Assembly (NCBI GenBank): GCA_963662155.1
Contig: OY759271.1
Location: 12,638,398-12,702,397 of the forward strand
Reading direction: 5' to 3'
DNA: 64,000 nt
From: Lamellibrachia columna
Lineage: Eukaryota; Annelida; Polychaeta; Sabellida; Siboglinidae
Part shown: positions 1 through 10,180 of the stretch, in pieces
Layout: the number at the start of each line of letters is the position of its first letter
How positions within the stretch are numbered: position 1 is the first letter of the stretch
Notes under the pieces: generated by a model
Databases searched by the model: none
Seen by the model: only the letters and a program-made list of their open reading frames with translations
Told to the model about the DNA's origin: nothing
Made by a program: the position numbers and the translations under genes

Positions 1-2321
1 TTCAGTCGTCAAAACTATATTTAACTTCAATCCACACAAAGCAAAACGAGGCAAATGACTTTGATTTATAATAAATACATCAAATCGTGTAATTTCATAA
101 GGTGATGCATGAGAGCAAATGGCTGCTCAGGGCTTAAAAATTGCCTGAAAATCTAGGGGTGTTGGCTCCTGAACTTCCAAAATTAGGGGCCAGCAATGAA
201 ATTTAGGGGCGAATTGGCCAGGATAGCAGGTTTCACCTATTAATTACTAAATACTATGGTTGCGCGTAACCCCAGCCTATGTATAGAGACCATGGCGATG
301 ATGGAAAAACTTGAGAAAGCCCAAGATTGCGGAATTAACTATGGGAGTGAAAAGAGTGAACAAGTAAAGGATGGAGCAGCTGAGGGAGGAGCCGAGGCCG
401 AGGGAGGAGCTTCGTGTGAAACAGAGTTTCATGAAGAAGCTGGTGAGTTAGATAAAGTGGGATGGACTCGTGGACCGAATGGAATGGAGAAGAGCAAGAC
501 CGCGACTGACATAGGGAGGACTGTATGGAGACAAATGTGGTGGTAGTAGGAGGGGTGTGGAGAACATCACCGAGTGACGCGGGAGTGGAGAACATCACCG
601 AGTGATGTGGGAGTGGAGACAGGTTGTGGATACAGCAGTGAAATGAGAACAGTGACAGAATGAAAAAAAAACTATTTCTTCTGAAGTTCAGAATTATGTG
701 TAATCATACAGCTAGAAAATGACTTGTATAAACTAGCAGAGAGATTCTGGTAAGAATTAGAATTTGGCAGAAGAATCAGAGACAATTTTTTTTTATATGC
801 CGGATTATTGTGCATGTGGAAACCTGTCGTAATACCATGCCATGGGGCATGCCTATTCCCACCACTGGGCACTGGCAGTTGTTTTTAACTACATTCTCAC
901 AGCAACTAAAAATTATAACATTCACAAAGTAATGCAATATTACTTCTATATCATAATTATAAAAGATACATGTAGTGATGCTGGTTTGTAATGTAATTCA
1001 AACCATGGCACGAAAACATTCAGCTTCCCCATTATCGCCTACACGTGGTCGTGGAGCGCATTCTGAAAGTCTGGCAATGACTTTTGACAAGATACTATTC
1101 CAGAGCACCTTAGATCTAAATCTATTCATGATTAGAGATTATGACTGTACATCTAACGAAGTGCAGGTATGATATGTGATAGGTATAACTTGTAAAAAAG
1201 ACGCTAATTTCGATGTGCACGTACAGTGGTGACGCATAGTGGTGCGAAACAAACTAGTGAATGGCACTGCCAAATCGAGGGCTCCTCCTTCTACAGAGAA
1301 TGGTAGGGCTTACACAGGACGATACTTGAGCGTCACTGGCAAGCCAGTGGCCACAGCTCGCAAATTTAAGCCCTGCTGCTAATATGTCATTTCTTAGCAT
1401 GATGCCAAAATCAGGAAATAACAAGACCATAAACTTCCAAACATTGCCAAATTATTTACCGCCTACCTGTCATCAATATGAGCCTGACAGCAACACAAAT
1501 AGACGTCACACTTCTGCATTTTTGTGGCTCTTAATCCAGTTTGATTTAGTATTAATCTATATGCAACTACGTAGACTGTTCAATGTATTAGTGTGCAGTC
1601 ACATCAAGTTTTCATCGACCAACGGAGAGGCTGTTTATCACTGCTAATATGCCCTTTATTACTTTAATTCTGTACAGGTCGGTAATTAAGAATTGGACAC
1701 ACATAAAGAACTGCATCTAGTATCCGCATCACACGAATGTCATTTGGTTAAACAGATCATAATGTGCTGTCCACAAGAATAGCCAAATCTGAGATGTGAC
1801 AAGAGACGGTTCTGATCAATCGCCTCGAGCTATCCGACTAACAGCCTACACAAGACTATGATGTACATGCACAGACAGTGCACAGATAATCAGCTAAATG
1901 TACAATTGTAGCTGCTGTCCATAGTGGACATAATGTCCACTGACTAATGCTGATGTGTTTGTGAATTGCCTACCTCTCTACCTGTCAACAGATTGGATTT
2001 CTAAGAAAGTACATCTTTGTGAACTACCATAGGTGTCAACAAGTGTGAGTATTTGCACTTGCACTGGGGTTGGGGCTGTGGGCATGACCATAATCCTTTC
2101 CCAATCACCCCTACCAGGCCACACAATCAGGAATTATGATGTGCTTCTCATTATCCGTTGTTACACTTCTGCAGACTGCCTGCCAGATCACCACCAGCAC
2201 ACCACCATCACCACTGTGAACATAACTGCCATCACACCAGCAATCTTGCTGACCCCTCACTGTGAATAGTTTAACCAAGGATCTGACCACATCACAAGGG
2301 CTTGCACAAACACACAGCACC
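1..2321. other. Non-coding stretch with a small tandem duplication
   Basis: No recognisable gene apart from the weak exon candidate at 1005-1166. Positions 556-611 hold two copies of a 28-bp unit containing gaacatcaccgagtg. The remainder is unique AT-rich sequence with no clear family membership. Confidence 0.5.
1005..1166 (+). CDS. Weak candidate coding exon, unknown product
   Basis: An ATG in an optimal context (aaaccATGG) opens 54 codons that end exactly at a CAG|GTATGA splice-donor-like site, phase 0. The predicted peptide starts MARKHSASPLSPTRGRG and is basic and serine/proline-rich at its N-terminus. I recognise no family, and no partner exon was identified. The Kozak context and donor are the only support, so chance is a real alternative. 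Confidence 0.18.
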
Positions 2322-2386
2322 ATGTCGCGAAAATTCACCGATCTCCTGTCCTTCTTCAACATGGAAAGGAACAAACCACCGCCCAG
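2322..2386 (+). CDS. Candidate first coding exon, unknown gene
   Basis: An ATG with A at -3 (agcaccATGT) opens 21 codons plus two bases and runs directly into CCCAG|GTAAGCC, a near-consensus 5' splice site. The peptide begins MSRKFTDLLSFFNMERNK and is followed by three prolines. It is a compact amphipathic N-terminus followed by a proline-rich linker, the sort of short first exon common in animal signalling or scaffold genes. The family is not recognised. The downstream exon must begin with one base completing a codon after AG (phase 2); none was identified with confidence. Confidence 0.35.
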
Positions 2387-3729
2387 GTAAGCCACTTTGT
2401 CATTTTGTGTTAACCGTGTCATTCAAATATTGATACACTGATGGGACATAAATTGATAAATTTGTATCCAATAAAATTTTATAGCTGTATGTTCAAGAAG
2501 TTGCATTTCATAAGATTTATGTTAGGGGAAGCAATAGAATACATGTATACATGTACAGTTATGGAATAGTTAAGGGCTCAACAATATTTCGCTACGATCC
2601 GATTGACCGACTACGCTGTAATGGCATTCGAAAATAGTTGTTGACACAGAGTGTAAAAGTTGATTAGACATTGAAAATGATAATTTTAGTAATTGTTCCA
2701 CTTCGTCTTTCAACCGCTCTGAACACATAAATCTCCGGTACCATTTAACATTAATTCACTGTTTCATGTGCGGATGACAAATTCATATTTTTTGCGCACT
2801 GAGTTTGTGTGTGCACTTGGCATTTTGATGCAATGGAAGCAAGCCATTTCAACCCAGTTTATATTGGTGTTGCCTACTAAGCTGCATTTATGAGTTATGA
2901 CTATACATCTAATTCTTATATGTGGCGTACATTTCTTATACTGGCTTTGCTTAGGGCCAGGCTACGGCCTACGGTAATCGGTGACATGTTGCAATTCAAA
3001 ACCGTTTCACCAATTGCAATCAGAATGTATGGGGTTTACTAAAGTAAACATTTATTTCTTTGTAAAAAGTCTGTGCCAACAAGCACCAATAAAAATTTTA
3101 TGGCGACAACGACAGAATCCGAATAGGAAATGTTGGCGCCACCACACGGAAAAAAGAACAACTAACAAATCGGTCGCCTAAATTAATTTGGCATATTTAG
3201 GCGAGCGATTTATCCCTCACCTGTTGTTTTCAAATATAAAGCCCTGGTTTCCCCCAGCATATATAACAAGGAAGGTGTGTTTCTTTGCTGTTTGCTTCAT
3301 CTGCCTTGCCCAATATTTGCCACCACATAGCTATTTCTCACCCCCCCCTCCCAAAAAAGTTCCGTAATGAATTATGATTCACGATGGTGAACACCCAAAA
3401 ATCATGTTTTATGACAATTCATCTAAATCAAAATAATAATCTATCATTCAATAATATGTAATAAAATAACATACATAGTTTTACTCTACTTTCAAAATGG
3501 TCAATTTCAGTGTGCTTTAAACATTAAACCAGAAAGAAATTCTACAAGAATCATATAGTTACACCTGTACTTTGAATTTAGCAACAAAAAACTTTTACAT
3601 GTTAACATATATTTTTATTTCTTTGTCCCTTCAAGGGGAAGTTTAAACATCCTTAAATAATCATTTTGAAGCTATTATAAGCAAAAAATCAGGAGAACAC
3701 GATTTTACCCAGGGGAAACACTACACATA
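2387..3729. other. Non-coding, nothing recognised
   Basis: If the exon at 2322-2386 is real this is the start of its first intron. No repeats, RNA genes or coding-like stretches were recognised. Confidence 0.4.
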
Positions 3730-4072
3730 TATACCTAGGCTAGAGCTGCCGATCGCCAATTGCGCCATAGGCAAAACGGTTTCCCATTTGGCGAAACGAA
3801 AAAAAACTCTTCGCCAATTTAGCGAAACGCTTTTACGGCCACGTTAACACGCATTGTCGTGTAAGCGGCGGTGAACCCGTGAATCATAGCTGCCCGCCAC
3901 CCGTGGAATTGTTTTCGCGCCCCCTAATCTGTAATTGCCCGGCGATAAGCCAATGATTTATTTGCTCTCAGCTAAAGTTTGCGTCCTGCTGGGCAGCTAC
4001 AAAAATAATCTTATAATGTGTAAAATGTGAGAGCTCACTTCCTCACAGTTTTTCAATTTACTATCGGTTAAA

Positions 4073-4282
4073 ATGATTCGTAAATGTACTTTGGCGGGCG
4101 ATGATCGCGGAAAGAAACGAAAGAAAACGACGCAGCCACGTTTCATCAAGGCGGACTTGTTCGTACGTTTTGCGTGGGTTATTCACGATAGCAAAAACCA
4201 CGTCTTTCGATGCAAAGCTTCTTGCGCCAAGCCCAAGAAGATTTGGCAAAACACAAGATATCTGCTGATCACCAGTGATTGA
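4073..4282 (+). pseudogene. Transposase N-terminal fragment (hAT/KIAA1586-like, tentative)
   Basis: A 69-codon ORF starts with a strongly basic stretch (GKKRKKTTQPRF) followed by a W...D...N..F.C pattern (residues about 33-52). That spacing resembles the degenerate zinc finger at the N-terminus of KIAA1586-like hAT proteins, where a basic tail precedes a Trp/Cys-containing finger. No complete CCHH set and no DDE catalytic domain are visible, so it cannot be an active transposase by itself. It lies inside the element at 3730-5540. The family call is tentative; a chance ORF is the alternative. Confidence 0.3.
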
Positions 4283-4696
4283 CATTACTGCCCAAGTGCC
4301 AGAGACAGATGGACTAGGTCACTGCGAACGATCACGCGAAGTCGGCGATTATCGCCCATATGCGGACCGTGTAGACGAAAGCGAAGCATTGTCTCACGAC
4401 AGTTAAGAACGCTTTCATTACATACGAGGAATCCTTCAAGATCTGTACGGTGAAGGAGCAGCGTCCCGGATTCACTGGTTTAGTGAGTGGACATTGTCGC
4501 TGAGACCAGAGTAGTGGTGGTGGACTTGTATCATGGCGACGTTCTCAGTGTTCGAGATTTGCAGTGTGTGCTCGATTTTCTTGTATTATATTTATAATTA
4601 AACGTTGTTATATTAATTTATATTGGTGTTATGTTTTCTTGTGACCATCTATATGTTTAATATACGTATATTGTTTATATAAAATATCGTATATTA

Positions 4697-5391
4697 GGCC
4701 TAGTAAAAAAGAAACTAGTTTCTCGTCCAGACTTTTTTTTAAGTTAGAGGGCCCTTATTATGTACTATTTATGAATTTCTTTTATTAGTTTCGAAGATGG
4801 CCGCCATGTCTTAGATGCTCACTGTGGTTGATAAGTTGTAGTTTTTTCGATGCAATATGGAACGTGCCAATGATGTATATTACTAAGTAGGCTGCCATTC
4901 CATTGTCAAATAAATTACTTTTTAGTGGGAATGGCAGATGAATAGAAATATTTATGTAAATGTAATATGGCACATACCTGTTACACCGGAACTACTTAAA
5001 CTGACTAGAAAGAAACAAGAAGCAAACGCACTGTTGAATGTATTTATGAATGTCATGTGCAGGTTTGGCTATGGTTTCGTTAGTATATATCACAGGCATT
5101 TTTTACTGACTGAGACTACGATTATGTAAATGAGTGCTAAAAGACTATTTAATGCAAGGCATCATCATTCGAATCTTATTTTAGATTCTGTAGAATGCAC
5201 ATACATCCCTACACCTTGTATGATGAATAACGAGTGAACTGTACTTTGTACAGCAAATTTTGGACAAAGATTTCTTCGTAGAACCGAAAAAACTTTTAAA
5301 AATAATCTTTTTCAATAGTAAATAAAAACGGAGGCGTAGACAAAAAAGGAAATGGGCGGGGACAAGAAACTAGTTTCTTTTTTACTAGGCC
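4697..5391. mobile_element. MITE, 695 bp, 32-bp TIRs, TTA target duplication
   Basis: Position 4697-4728 (starting ggcctagtaaaaaagaaac) and 5360-5391 are inverted repeats differing at one base in 32. The trinucleotide tta flanks both sides (4694-4696 and 5392-5394). GGCC-starting termini and a 3-bp TWA target duplication are what PIF/Harbinger-type elements leave, so this is most likely a non-autonomous Harbinger MITE. The TIR itself contains a gaaactagtttc palindrome. No transposase is encoded. It is nested in the hAT-like element around it, so it inserted later. Confidence 0.75.
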
Positions 5392-5540
5392 TTAACACAT
5401 TATTTTATGTCATGTTTTGCATTTTGACGTTTTGTCATCTTCGTGTCTGCTAAAAAAATGGCTAAGCAAAATCTCATTTGGCTAAAGAAAATTTTAACCT
5501 TTAGCCAAATTGGCTAAACAGATTTTAGGCCAACGCTAGC

Positions 5541-6184
5541 CTAGTATATATACATGCATATGTATATAATATATATATTTGCCAACTATATTAATAATCA
5601 TCATCACCAATAGATTTATTATCCACAAAACAAATAGTCTGTGGCTGTTATCCAAACAAGCAATTTGTGCAATTAGCCTGCTGTTTCTCCCGGCCGACCT
5701 TGGCCATCATATGGACCCAAGTGTTCACTTAAAACACACCTCAATACCTCACACCATGTGTAATTAATATAATGAATGTGCCAGTGGTCAACATCTCCTG
5801 CATACGAAGAGTGTGTTTAATAGTTGCATCACCATGGCAACGAGTCTTATAATTATGCAGGAACTGGGCTGATCTAGAACCAATTATGACACATTGACGC
5901 TTGTGACCGAGCAGTGATGCATTGCAGGTAACACAACCACCGCCATGGTTTCATATACTCTACCATCCTGCACTACATCCAAAAGGTGTCATGTCTACGA
6001 AATGGTGACATTGTGGAAGTCATGTATTTCCCTTTTGCATCCTAAATGTAAATCCAATTTGGTTACGTCAAGAGTTGCGTTAGATTGGGTTTAAACTCAA
6101 CTGAAATCAAATACACTTTCAGCAGAGCTTCATTGTTCATAATTGCAATAACAAATTATGTCAAGGTGTAATCACTATATTAGA
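5541..6184. other. Non-coding, AT-rich, nothing recognised
   Basis: Begins with an AT-rich low-complexity run (tatata/atgcat). No coding potential or repeat family was identified. Confidence 0.4.
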
Positions 6185-6241
6185 CCCATGGAATAAAACA
6201 AAAAGAATTTACAAACCCATGGAATAAAACAAAAAGAATTT
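6185..6241. repeat. Tandem duplication, 26 bp at period 31
   Basis: The string cccatggaataaaacaaaaag and its following bases occur at 6185 and again at 6216 without change. Confidence 0.8.
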
Positions 6242-6331
6242 TTCTATTTTGTATTCTCTATTTTGACTAAATCTGTCCACATAATATCCTGTTACACATC
6301 ATTGTTGATCTATAGATGTTAATACACCCTC

Positions 6332-6454
6332 CTTTTCTATCCAGTTGATTACATCATTACCTATACCATGGGCTGTTAGTTTAAGTATCAAAGATTGATA
6401 TTTAAACTAAAAGCCCATGGTATAGGTAATGATGTAATCAACTGGATAGAAAAG
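6332..6454. repeat. 60-bp near-perfect hairpin at a LINE 5' end
   Basis: 6332-6391 and 6395-6454 are reverse complements with two mismatches and a 3-base loop (aga). The right arm is LINE reverse-transcriptase sequence read in the + direction; the left arm is its inverted copy. The structure therefore marks the 5' truncation point of the LINE at 6395-7510. Confidence 0.85.
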
Positions 6455-7510
6455 TGGCTTACACACAAAAGACAGAGAGTGATAGTAGATGGTGAGATTT
6501 CAAACTGGAAATAAGTTTTGAGTGGGATACCACAGGGATCAGTATTAGGCCCTATACTGTTTTTAATATATATATATATATGATTCAGAAGATGACATAT
6601 CTAGCAAAGTATTCAAATTTGCAGATGACACAACAAGTATCCAGAAAGGTTACAAATGATACAGATAAAAAAATTTTACAGGATGATCTAGATAAATTAG
6701 TTAAATAGTCAGAAAAATGGCAATTATTCAATTTTGGGAAGTGTAAATGTATATACATAGGACATGGAAACATGGACGAAGAATATAAAATGGGGGATGC
6801 TGTACTAGGTAGAACCACACAAGAAAAGGACTTTAGGAGTAACATTTAGCAATGTGGGATTGCTGCTTCAAAAGGAAATCGAATTCTAGGGCTAATTAGG
6901 AGAACTATCATGTATAAGGAGAAACAGCTAATTGTACCCCTGTACAAAGCAATAGTTAGACCACTTTTGGAATATTGTATTCAAGCATGGAGGCCGTATG
7001 GTAAAAAGGACATAGACAAGCTAGAAAGAATACAACGAAGAGCAACTAAAATGATTCCAGAATTGAGAGACCTTAGTTACGAAAGTCGCTTATTACAATG
7101 TGGTTTGACAACACTAGAGACCAGGAGACTAAGAGGAGGACAAATAGAAGTGTTTAAAATAGTGAACGGTTATGAGGATGTTGATAGGAATATGTTCTTC
7201 AAACTTAAAGAAGGCAGTAGAACCAGAGGACACAAAGCAGCATTAGTTAAGGAGCAGTGTAGGTTGGACATGAGAAAGTACTCTTTCTCACAGAGGGTGA
7301 TAAATGAATGGAACAAACTGCCAAATGATTGTGTTAATGCTAGTAGTGTGAATATGTTTAAAAATAGAATTGACAGATATTTGATAAGGGTGGGCTACAC
7401 ATAGATGAGAAAATTATTGGACTCTCGATAAGCCAATGGCTTCCTTGTCCACTTGCCATCTGGAACTTGTTGTTTGGGATGGCAATCTTGTTAAATTTTT
7501 GTAAATACCT
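6395..7510 (+). mobile_element. 5'-truncated CR1/jockey-group LINE
   Basis: Translation across 6395-7404 gives the C-terminal part of a non-LTR reverse transcriptase. The motif GIPQGSVLGPILFL is visible near 6518-6560, and the thumb and C-terminal tail follow in 6910-7404. Upstream of 6910 the frame is broken by stop codons, and a (TA)n run replaces the segment after the GP motif, so the element is dead. The 3' non-coding tail (7405-7510) recurs at 59765-59885, confirming a repeat family. Endonuclease and the fingers domain are absent through 5' truncation. Confidence 0.85.
6910..7404 (+). pseudogene. LINE reverse transcriptase, intact C-terminal ORF (164 aa)
   Basis: This is the longest uninterrupted piece of the LINE. 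It carries the typical post-catalytic tail of CR1/jockey-type reverse transcriptases: LYKAIVRPLLEYCIQAWRPY near the N-terminus, LERIQRRATKMIP, then the WNKLPNDCVNASSVNMFKNR segment and a terminal arginine-rich run. It has no catalytic YxDD motif because that lies upstream in broken frames. The Met at 6910 is simply internal to the original ORF2, so this should not be counted as a host gene. Confidence 0.85.
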
Positions 7511-9419
7511 GTTATTCCACTGCCCAGCTTCGCATTGCAAAATCCACACTAGACACAATCTTGTACTCATTTCAACCTTTGGTTCTCAGTCTGCTGGCAC
7601 ATCTTGAATTTCCCCTAGCTCAGTCTCTCCACTGTCCCCTTCCATATGCCTCATTGTCTAGCATACAAGTTCATTTTGGTCCCTTGACCAGTTCTATTCA
7701 GTCTTTTCGGTGAGTTGCGTACATGCCCTAATTAGCATACGTACTCTTTTAGTCAGCAGGATCCATAATTATTGTAATTTGACTAGTGTGGAACAACTGA
7801 AAAGTGTCGCCATCTGGTGTTAAACCCCACTTTTCAGTTGTTTTAGAGTACTCACCAAATGACACCACTAGTGTTAAACAGTTACTGTATTGTCTAGAAA
7901 CTAATTTGGAAATTTTTCCACGGGCCGATTTGTATTCAAGCATACTGTACGCTTACTAGATCGAACACGGTATCCCACTTTGATAGCCAATGTCACACCA
8001 ATGAGAAAGGTAGTGTTATCAAGATAATCAAACTTTTTGTACATTTTTGTTATGGATGTGACAATGGCCTATCCAAAAGTAGGCGATATCAAAGTTCATA
8101 TTACACAAAAATACATGTAAAAAAAATTTGTTTTTGGCAATAGTTCAAAGACGTAATCCTGCACTTGGTAGTACCCCATATTTTTTTTCTTCAAAATATG
8201 ACCATACTAATAAACCATAAAAAGTTCCATCTTAACTCGGAATTACCCATATGGCAACTCTGTGCTTGGTTGTCCATGTCCACATCTCTGGTCAGGACTC
8301 AAGGTCACTGAAGTATATGGCGGACTTCCGCCCTCGCCGTGTGTCCAGACAAATTGGTCTGCTGAAGGTGCTAAGTTAACACCTTTCCAATCTCCAGTCA
8401 GGCAAAAATGTTACCAACGACCCTCTGGTCAGGAGGGTCCAAGGCTTCCTGAGGACCACAGCCCAGAGCACCAGTCCTTTTCCACAAATGTAGTTGAAAT
8501 ACTCCACCAAATTGTTTTTCCTCATCTTTTGACACAGCTAGTTGCATCACACATTACTACATAATGTCACTACTCCCACTGCACAAAGTGGATCCCCAAC
8601 TTACATAACGCGCATTCATAAAAATACAGAAAAAGCATTTTACTATGCAATGCATCATCTACAATGCTACACAAGATTATTACATCTGCCTCTGCATGGC
8701 CTCTTCACATACATTAATGCAACAAAAACACCACAATATGTTTATTATCCCACAATATGTTTATTATCCCACAAATCAGCATTCAGCTCTCTCAAGAGAT
8801 TTTGTCTGCACTTTGCTATTTCTCTCGGCAGATTTTTATAGCAAATTTATGTTCAAATTCAAAACATTATACACTACAAAAACACTGTTTCATGAGATTG
8901 CTGAATAACAATAATAATCTTATTTCCCACATGTGAGACTAGACTCATTGATCAGACTAGTGATGCATCTCATACGTTACTGCACATTTGGCCCCTTTGA
9001 TATATAGTATTTGGTTCTCTTTAATAGAGCATATTTGTATTTGTTCAAGTGTATGTGTACTGGTATTTGAAAATAGGGCATATTTGTATTTGTTTGAATT
9101 TTGTAATGTAACATTTGTATGATCCAAAAAAATTTTGACTGGCAGAGACAAGGCTGTGTGGGTTGTACTTATTGTTATCATGTTTGTTCAAACCCAGTAA
9201 ATTTAGGCAGAATTAACATATACCTTTCTTTCATTGCGTTCATCTTTTGTTTCAACCCGTGTTGGTGGCGGCGTATCCTTCGGGTCCTACAAGAACAATA
9301 GTAATGTTGTATTTCAAAAACTTGCAAAAGTACATTAGCATCCATATCAAATACAATTCACAGCAGTGCATGTACAAATGCTAATACAGAATTGCTTCCA
9401 ATTTACAAAAAAAATCTAC
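7511..9419. other. Non-coding with small repeats
   Basis: Holds the hairpin at 7792-7842 and a perfect 20-bp tandem duplication (caatatgtttattatcccac) at 8732-8771. Short ORFs here have no coding character that I recognise. Confidence 0.45.
7792..7842. repeat. 15-bp-arm inverted repeat
   Basis: aacaactgaaaagtg (7792-7806) pairs perfectly with 7828-7842 across a 21-base loop. A weaker outer pair, gtactct (7741) with agagtac (7845), and actagtg motifs on both sides extend the symmetry. Confidence 0.7.
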
Positions 9420-9540
9420 AGGTGGGGCATTCTGTCTCAGATCAACCCATGCATGTTGCACTCATATTTTTGAATTCAACCAATTTTATCGATTACTCCA
9501 CAGATCAAACCATAGGGATGTAGCTCGAATAGTTTCTGAA
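9420..9540 (-). repeat. Fragment of the foldback repeat family
   Basis: gcattctgtctcagatcaac and the following gttgcactcatatttttgaa match, in inverse orientation, the 3' part of the repeat at 27005-27530, and match 25613-25670 directly. It is an isolated end of that family. Confidence 0.6.
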
Positions 9541-9684
9541 AAACGGGCTGACCCTAATCTTTTTATTTGATATTTCAATCAATGTTTGTTTCGTTACATT
9601 TTAGTTAAAACTAATAAAACAACCCACAAGTAAAATTCAAATTCAATGCGCATTCGATGACATGTGTTCACTACCGAACGCGTG

Positions 9685-9714
9685 ATTGGCGGGATCGGTA
9701 ATATTTCACCCAAT
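9685..9714. promoter_or_regulatory. Two CCAAT boxes in opposite orientation
   Basis: ATTGG at 9685-9689 and CCAAT at 9710-9714 sit 25 bp apart in a locally CpG-richer patch. Paired CCAAT boxes are typical NF-Y sites in promoters. The ORF at 9944 lies about 230 bp downstream, consistent with but not proof of a transcription start between them. Confidence 0.3.
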
Positions 9715-9943
9715 GAGCGATCTTGTTACATACTGAATCACGTTAGCTATGGATGGCAAGATGGCACTTGCGTCTCTAGTCTGCGTAATAAAACGCAAGT
9801 GCTTATTCCACAATGGAAATTGTATACGGAAATTTTTTATGCTGTGAAACGAAACGTTTGACAGCATTGCCAAAGAGTATGGCTGCAGCGATGGAACGTG
9901 TGAACTCGCCATGGTGGAATAGGAGGAAGGACCGTGGACGACC

Positions 9944-10180
9944 ATGTCGCACACGGACGAGTTTACCTCACAGACGCCAGTCATAAACGTGGTTACGGCG
10001 TTTAGATGTAAATTCATCATGATATCATGCACGCCAGATCCTGCCAATACCGGCCCTAGCATTGAGGCTCAGGCACCAAGAAATGCGTTTCAAGTGCTGA
10101 TGGCAAGCAGCTCAAGTACCAGGCCCCGAAAATCCCAGCAGTCTGTCAAACCCTCCTGCCCGGCCCCTGGTACTTTATGA
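9944..10180 (+). CDS. Candidate N-terminal coding segment, unknown product
   Basis: An ATG with A at -3 opens 78 codons in a CpG-richer patch downstream of two CCAAT boxes. The peptide starts MSHTDEFTSQTP and later contains APRNAFQVLMASSSS followed by a basic serine/proline-rich stretch, so it looks like a disordered regulatory N-terminus. A shorter upstream ORF (9879, 35 codons starting MAAAMERVNSPWW) has an equally good Kozak context and overlaps out of frame, and the opposite strand also has an ATG in CCACCATGG (9912). Which of the three is real cannot be decided here. No family is recognised. Confidence 0.25.
   Translation: MSHTDEFTSQTPVINVVTAFRCKFIMISCTPDPANTGPSIEAQAPRNAFQVLMASSSSTRPRKSQQSVKPSCPAPGTL

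Larger units (their letters stand above)
3730..5540. mobile_element. hAT-like DNA element, degenerate, interrupted by a MITE
   Basis: The ends look like imperfect inverted repeats: cctaggctagagctgcc on the left and ggccaacgctagcctag on the right, both next to tatata that could be the target duplication. Just inside each end are repeated gccaatt/gcgaaac and ggctaaa/ttagccaa motifs in opposite orientation, typical of subterminal transposase-binding regions. The element carries a short basic ORF at 4073-4282 and is split by the MITE at 4697-5391. Assignment to the hAT superfamily (KIAA1586-like group) is an inference from the end style and from the ORF's resemblance to a BED-finger-like N-terminus. 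Confidence 0.4.

Noticed and set aside
256..442. Acidic 62-codon frame ending at CTG|GTGAGT
   Set aside because: Composition is dominated by a GA-rich stretch, the start context is weak and no partner exon or family is visible; the donor alone is not enough.
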